From Halomonas binhaiensis (GTDB taxonomy: Bacteria; Pseudomonadota; Gammaproteobacteria; Pseudomonadales; Halomonadaceae), in the NCBI RefSeq assembly GCF_008329985.2, contig NZ_CP038437.2, positions 3,782,001-3,846,000 on the forward strand: a DNA stretch of 64,000 nucleotides, in the 5' to 3' direction. Positions 60,243-64,000 of this stretch are shown here, piece after piece. Each line of letters opens with the position of its first letter. Within the stretch, counting starts at the first letter, position 1. Under the pieces are notes generated by a model. That model made no database searches, had not been told where the DNA came from, and saw only the letters and a list, made by a program, of their open reading frames with translations. The position numbers and the translations under genes are program-made.

Positions 60243-60557
60243 CTAGTCATCCGTAGCGTCCTCCTCCACATGGCTCACCATGTCGACCAGCATGTCGCTT
60301 ACATGGCTGTCGGCCACTTCGTAGAATACTTGCCTTGAGCGGCGTTCCCTTCTGACCAGTCGCGCTCCCCTGAGCAGACGCAAATGGTGGCTGACCAGTG
60401 TCTGGGACAGATCCAGGCTTTCCGAAATATCACCCACCGACTTGGCTTCGCGCAGGCAAAAGAACAGAATCCTCAGTCGGGTCGGTTCCCCAAGCAGATG
60501 AAAGGTTTCTGCCAGAATGGCAATGTCATTCTGTGACGGTGAATTCGCGTGATTCAA
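60243..60557 (-). CDS. ArsR/SmtB-family metal-sensing repressor
   Basis: A 104-residue ArsR repressor with a winged helix (ISESLDLSQTLVSHHLRLLRGARLV). Its last helix reads DSHVSDMLVDMVSHVEE, an exact D-x-H-x10-H-x-x-E motif, the alpha-5 zinc/cobalt site of SmtB, CzrA and related sensors. It lacks the ELCVC arsenic site. It lies 21 bases after the CDF exporter gene, in one operon, and should repress from the dyad at 61571-61600 until zinc, cobalt or a similar ion binds. Confidence 0.93.
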   Translation of the reverse strand: MNHANSPSQNDIAILAETFHLLGEPTRLRILFFCLREAKSVGDISESLDLSQTLVSHHLRLLRGARLVRRERRSRQVFYEVADSHVSDMLVDMVSHVEEDATDD

Positions 60558-60578
60558 TGACAGTCTCCTGCTGGGCGT

Positions 60579-61547
60579 TCAATGCTTATGTCCACAACTG
60601 CCATGCCCATCGGCTGAAGCCTGGGACAGGCTGCATGACTCGTCTTCGTCACTCCAGTCGAGAGCGACGGTGGCATGTTCAATCTCGAAACGAGACTTCA
60701 ATTCCTGCTCGACCGATCTCACCACTGTCCGAGCATCGGCATCGCTCTCTGGCTGCACATGCATCGTGGCCAGAATACGCCCGGACGTGATCGACCAGAC
60801 GTGAATGTGGCTGACAGTGGCGAGCCCCGGCACGGACTCGGTGAGATGGCGTTCGATCAGTTCTGGCGTCGCATTGTCGGGAGCGCCTTCCAGCAAGATA
60901 TGCAGCGATTTGGCCAGGAGCTTCCAGGCACTACGCAAGATCAGCAAGGACACCACCACCGACAGAATGGGATCGATCGGAGTCCAGCCCGTGAAGTAGA
61001 TCACTACGGCGGCAACGATCGCACCGACCGATCCGAGCAGATCGCCCAGCACATGCAGGGCCGCGCCCTTGATATTGACGTGCTCACTATCCCCACGCGT
61101 CAGAATCCAGAATACAACGACGTTGACCAGAAGCCCGACGACGGCAACGCCCAGCATCGGCCCGGCAAGAACGGCATGGGGTGCCTGGAAGCGTTGCCAG
61201 GCTTCATAGATGATCCACAACACGATGGCGAACAGGGTGACAGCGTTGACGAAGCCTGCAATAACCTCGAAACGCAGATAGCCAAAGGTCCGCTTGGCGT
61301 CCGCAGCACGCCGGCCAAAGCGAAAGGCGGCATAGGCAAGCGCCAGCGCCACGGCATCTGTCAGCATGTGCCCCGCATCAGCGAGCAGGGCCAGCGAGCC
61401 CGAGATAAGCCCCCCTGCCACCTCCACGATCATGAAGGAAAAGATCAGGAAGAACGACAATAGCACCTTGCGCTCGTTGCCCGCAGTGACCGTCGGCGCA
61501 TGAGAATGATCGTGGTCGTGATGATCATGCGAGTGTGAATGAGCCAT
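60579..61547 (-). CDS. Cation diffusion facilitator (CzcD/ZitB-like)
   Basis: A 322-residue CDF exporter with a His-rich start (MAHSHSHDHHDHDHSH) and a His-ending tail (GHKH). Six helices follow, with HxxxD metal sites in helix 2 (AGHMLTDAVAL) and helix 5 (LHVLGDLLGS), the pattern of zinc-type members, and a cytoplasmic domain with SHIHVWSITSGRILATMHV. It removes Zn2+ or related ions by proton exchange and is regulated by the ArsR gene behind it. Confidence 0.94.
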   Translation of the reverse strand: MAHSHSHDHHDHDHSHAPTVTAGNERKVLLSFFLIFSFMIVEVAGGLISGSLALLADAGHMLTDAVALALAYAAFRFGRRAADAKRTFGYLRFEVIAGFVNAVTLFAIVLWIIYEAWQRFQAPHAVLAGPMLGVAVVGLLVNVVVFWILTRGDSEHVNIKGAALHVLGDLLGSVGAIVAAVVIYFTGWTPIDPILSVVVSLLILRSAWKLLAKSLHILLEGAPDNATPELIERHLTESVPGLATVSHIHVWSITSGRILATMHVQPESDADARTVVRSVEQELKSRFEIEHATVALDWSDEDESCSLSQASADGHGSCGHKH

Positions 61548-61570
61548 ACCTGCCCCCCGGACGTTTTAAT

Positions 61571-61600
61571 ACAACACATGAATACATGTTCATATATTGT
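61571..61600. promoter_or_regulatory. ArsR/SmtB-type operator upstream of the CDF gene
   Basis: The core ATGAATACATGTTCAT (61578-61593) has arms ATGAA/TTCAT, and the outer ACAA (61571-61574) and TTGT (61597-61600) extend the symmetry. It resembles the TGAACA-type dyads bound by SmtB, ZiaR and CzrA and lies 24 bases before the CDF start. The remainder of 61601-61775 holds nothing I can identify. Confidence 0.75.
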
Positions 61601-61775
61601 GCGTCAACACCCCAGATATGATCCCGCTGCCAACCACATAACGAAAAGCCACAAGTCATCAGGCTATCCAGGCTTCCAGCGGTAACCCGTTCTGCCCACT
61701 GACTAGCCAGTGCCTGATGGGAATGGCATGCTATGAACTCTCGCATTAAAACAATCGTTTGAATGAGAGGAAGAA

Positions 61776-62633
61776 ATGGAAGCCACTCGCCATCAACTTG
61801 GCGCCCCCTGTCACCATCCGCTTGAATTGACATTGCACAAGGCGTCGAATGACATCAAAGGGGTCGTTCAAATCAATCCTGCTACGGGTGTCACAGAGCG
61901 GATGTATCTTCCATTCGCTCAATATCTGGCGGCTCAGGGGTTTGCCGTGGTCACCTTTAATTACCGAGGCGTCGGACTCCAGAGCATGGAGGCCAAGTCG
62001 GTGGATGCAGGATTCACCGATTGGGCTGACCATGACATAGAAAGGATAACGTCTTGGGTCAGTGAGCATTTCGACTCACTGCCGCATTTTGCCATTGGGC
62101 ATAGCTTTGGTGGACATGCCATAGGGCTTTGCGAAAGTAGCCAGCGGCTCACGGCTGCTGTCACCATATGTTCTCAAGCAGGATGCTTGCGTTTTATCCG
62201 TCCGCTTCATGAACGCTGGAAGGTGGCTTTACTATTAAAGGTCATTGGCCCCGTCACAGCCAAGCTACTTGGTTACTTTCCAGGAAAAAGGCTCGGAGTG
62301 AGCGAGAATGTTCCGGCAAAAATCATGCAGCAATGGTCTCGCTGGACAAGCATGCCCAATTATTTCTTCGATGACCCGGAAGTGGATGCTGCCAAACGCT
62401 TTGCCAGGCCAGCCATGCCGCTGCTCGCGATAGGCATTGACGATGATCGATGGGCACCTTCCGAAGCCATTGATCTAATGACGTCATACTTCACCGGTTG
62501 TGCTGTCACTCGGATGCAACTTGGAAGTCATGAAAGCCAAGGAGCCCCAGTTGGTCATATGGGGTATTTTCGATCAAGACATGCCGACACTTTATGGCCG
62601 GTGATAGGACAATGGTTACACAGGCAGCTATGA
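61776..62633 (+). CDS. Alpha/beta hydrolase family protein
   Basis: A 285-residue alpha/beta hydrolase with the elbow AIGHSFGGHAIG, an oxyanion strand FNYRGVGLQS, Asp in IGIDDDRWAPSEA as acid and His near the C-terminus (VGHMGYF). It resembles the uncharacterised group of serine hydrolases that act on small acyl esters. AGAGGAAG lies just before the ATG. Coding here is less GC-rich than in the pump operon. Confidence 0.87.
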   Translation: MEATRHQLGAPCHHPLELTLHKASNDIKGVVQINPATGVTERMYLPFAQYLAAQGFAVVTFNYRGVGLQSMEAKSVDAGFTDWADHDIERITSWVSEHFDSLPHFAIGHSFGGHAIGLCESSQRLTAAVTICSQAGCLRFIRPLHERWKVALLLKVIGPVTAKLLGYFPGKRLGVSENVPAKIMQQWSRWTSMPNYFFDDPEVDAAKRFARPAMPLLAIGIDDDRWAPSEAIDLMTSYFTGCAVTRMQLGSHESQGAPVGHMGYFRSRHADTLWPVIGQWLHRQL

Positions 62634-62746
62634 GCCCCATTGGCGATAGATAGTCAGGGGCTACCGGGCCTGTTCAATCAGCCAACACCGCACCTGTCGA
62701 TCTTGAAGGTGTCGATGATCTGCTCTTCAGTACGTCCCCTCTCATC

Positions 62747-63316
62747 TTACCTCTGCCTGGCTGTCATGGCCTGGTGGTCAGCAGACAGCATTCCATAAAG
62801 CGCCGAGTCAGACACAACGCCATTGATCTCCCAGCGTTGTCGAAGAAGCCCTTCTCTAATGAAACCGAGACGCTCCAATGTCTTCCCGGATGAAATATTA
62901 TCAGGATCGATTTCTGCCTCGACCCGACGAAGCCCTAAGACATTAAAGCCGTAATCCAGAAGAGCCTCACCGGCCTCGGACACAAACCCTTTCCCCCAGT
63001 AGTTTCGCCCAATACCAAAACCAATTTCCGCACGCTTCGACTCTTTTTCATAACTGAACAGCATGCACTTTCCAATCAGCTCGTTAGTATCTTTTAGCAC
63101 AACCCCGAGTATGATGGATTCCTGCCGAGCCATTTCTTCAGCACTAGCGTTGATAAAGTCATGTGCATCATCCAGTCCCTTCCATGGCGAAGTATTCCAA
63201 TATTTCATCACTTCAGGATCAGAAAATATTCCGAGTAACGCCTGCGAATCCTCTAAGTTCAAAGGGCGCAGTAGCAGTCGCTCTGTATCAATGGTTGGCA
63301 TGAAGTCTTGTGTCAT
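62747..63316 (-). CDS. GNAT-family acetyltransferase, RimJ/RimL type
   Basis: A 189-residue GNAT of the RimJ/RimL branch: TERLLLRPLNLEDSQALLGIFSDPEVMKYW at the N-terminus, GIGRNYWGKGFVSEAGEALLDYGF as the acetyl-CoA loop, and PDNISSGKTLERLGF. AGAGGG lies 5 bases before ATG 63316. The acceptor may be a ribosomal protein N-terminus or a small amine. Lower GC than its neighbours. Confidence 0.9.
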   Translation of the reverse strand: MTQDFMPTIDTERLLLRPLNLEDSQALLGIFSDPEVMKYWNTSPWKGLDDAHDFINASAEEMARQESIILGVVLKDTNELIGKCMLFSYEKESKRAEIGFGIGRNYWGKGFVSEAGEALLDYGFNVLGLRRVEAEIDPDNISSGKTLERLGFIREGLLRQRWEINGVVSDSALYGMLSADHQAMTARQR

Positions 63317-63442
63317 ACGACCCTCTTTATCAGACGATGCAAGAAGCATCGTTTCATGCACAAGGATGAACCGCAAGAATTCGGCAGTCAGCTGATTGAG
63401 AGAGATACGAGAGGAGAAAAAAAGGAGAACAAACGACAATAT

Positions 63443-63856
63443 TCAGTCCAAGGGAGGCGCCGCTCCTTCAGCCAACATCTGGCGCAGACGCACACGTCGG
63501 CGCTCGAGATCGGCGATCTGACGTTCTATGGACGCAAGCCGCTTACGCTGGATCTCGGATGTCTCCGGGCAAGACATCGCCCCTTCGATCAAGAGCATGC
63601 AATCAGGAAAGCTTCGAATCTCGGCCAGGCTAAAACCTGCTGCAATCAGGCGTTGAATCTGTCTGACCTGTACAATCGCCTCGGTTGCTGGGAACACTCG
63701 ATAGCCATTGCTGGCACGGGAGGAAGTGAGCAAGCCATGCCCATCATAATGGCGGATCGAGCGCACGCTCGCCCCCGTCTCCCGGGCGAGGTCGCCAATC
63801 GACAACCAACACTCTGACATTGAAGAATCTGGCATTGAAGAAGTAGCCTGGCTCAT
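63443..63856 (-). CDS. MerR-family transcriptional regulator
   Basis: A MerR regulator of up to 137 residues: LSIGDLARETGASVRSIRHYDGHGLLTSSRASNGYRVF, then a dimerisation helix with PDCMLLIEGAMSCPETSE and a coiled tail. Two cysteines occur in the middle. In-frame ATGs at 63856, 63835 and 63820 add a short repeated SSM segment; the last (63820) best matches the family but has no clear ribosome-binding site. It is divergent from a partial gene at the right edge with a MerR-type promoter. Confidence 0.9.
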   Translation of the reverse strand: MSQATSSMPDSSMSECWLSIGDLARETGASVRSIRHYDGHGLLTSSRASNGYRVFPATEAIVQVRQIQRLIAAGFSLAEIRSFPDCMLLIEGAMSCPETSEIQRKRLASIERQIADLERRRVRLRQMLAEGAAPPLD

Positions 63857-63881
63857 AGTTCAGCAGCATAGCATGGGGCTC

Positions 63882-63913
63882 TTGACCCTGACATCAGTGT
63901 GAGGGGGGATACT
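63882..63913 (+). promoter_or_regulatory. MerR-type promoter with 20-bp spacer
   Basis: TTGACC (63882-63887) and GATACT (63908-63913) are 20 bases apart. The spacer starts with an imperfect dyad, CCTGACA-TCAG-TGTGAGG, one mismatch from symmetry. It shares its CTGACA half-site with the promoter at 32824-32855. Confidence 0.7.
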
Positions 63914-63943
63914 GCACGCCTTCCCCCTTCAGGAGCTTCTGTC

Positions 63944-64000
63944 ATGCTTCACCTTATCGCGCTAGACGCACTCCGCAGGCTGGCCCTGATCAGCCTTCTG
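63944..64000 (+). CDS. Unidentified gene, first 19 codons only
   Basis: ATG at 63944 is preceded by AGGAG at 8 bases and by the MerR-type promoter, so a gene surely begins here. Only 19 hydrophobic residues starting MLHLIALDALRRLA are visible before the window ends. They could be the start of a membrane protein, but no family can be named. Confidence 0.6.
   Translation, partial: MLHLIALDALRRLALISLL

Overview
The window looks like a chromosomal segment of a halophilic gammaproteobacterium of the Halomonas type. This is inferred from gene content (a fused TRAP transporter with a TAXI receptor, azlCD with an Lrp regulator, a YeeN-like YebC protein, DUF4399, many LysR regulators), from moderately high GC coding sequence, and from very frequent short tandem repeats in gene leaders. 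I see no rRNA, tRNA, CRISPR array, transposase or integrase.

Layout. 1-10.5 kb is a catabolic locus. A partial LysR gene, a gamma-carbonic-anhydrase-like protein and a TAXI TRAP transporter lie on the minus strand. Divergent from them are a MaoC-type hydratase, an acyl-CoA dehydrogenase, a CaiB/BaiF CoA-transferase and a CitE-like lyase, followed by etfBA. The set resembles the Pseudomonas aeruginosa itaconate locus (CoA-transferase, itaconyl-CoA hydratase, citramalyl-CoA lyase), so a branched C5-dicarboxylate is the likely substrate. A 336-bp array of 48 in-phase heptamers begins at the first base after the etfA stop codon. 10.9-23.8 kb holds Lrp with azlCD, two cyclic-di-GMP enzymes, an ABC exporter, an M24-fold protein lacking metal ligands, a YeeN-like regulator, an NlpE/HslJ lipoprotein and a DUF4399 protein. 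23.8-33.8 kb is a run of small regulator-target pairs: TSUP/AraC, Rrf2/flavoprotein, azoreductase/LysR, AraC/MFS and MerR/class IV aminotransferase, several with visible operators. 33.8-36.9 kb is a FecBCD-type ABC operon with a Zur-like box and a repeat-built leader peptide. 37-40.9 kb has a phosphoribosyltransferase, a nitrilase-type hydrolase, GNAT, NTF2 and LysR genes. 40.9-44.1 kb is a cstA, CC-tail small protein, ArsA-like ATPase operon. 44.3-46.0 kb is an AbiE toxin-antitoxin pair. 46-55 kb holds small redox and detoxification genes with four LysR regulators (SDR, GST, VOC, a lactonase-like hydrolase coupled to an alpha/beta hydrolase) and rlmA. 55.6-64 kb holds an EmrAB-like pump with an attenuator-like leader, a dienelactone hydrolase, a methyltransferase, a zinc-type ArsR/CDF operon, and a second MerR with its target promoter at the edge.

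The feature running through the whole window is tandem repetition at translation starts. At least ten genes have direct repeats, of 12 to 42 bp, lying over or just before the start codon. Several units carry the Shine-Dalgarno sequence or the start codon itself, giving chains of ATGs at fixed spacing or short upstream ORFs that stop on the real start codon. Start positions given here were chosen by ribosome-binding site and family length, so they often fall inside the longest open frame.
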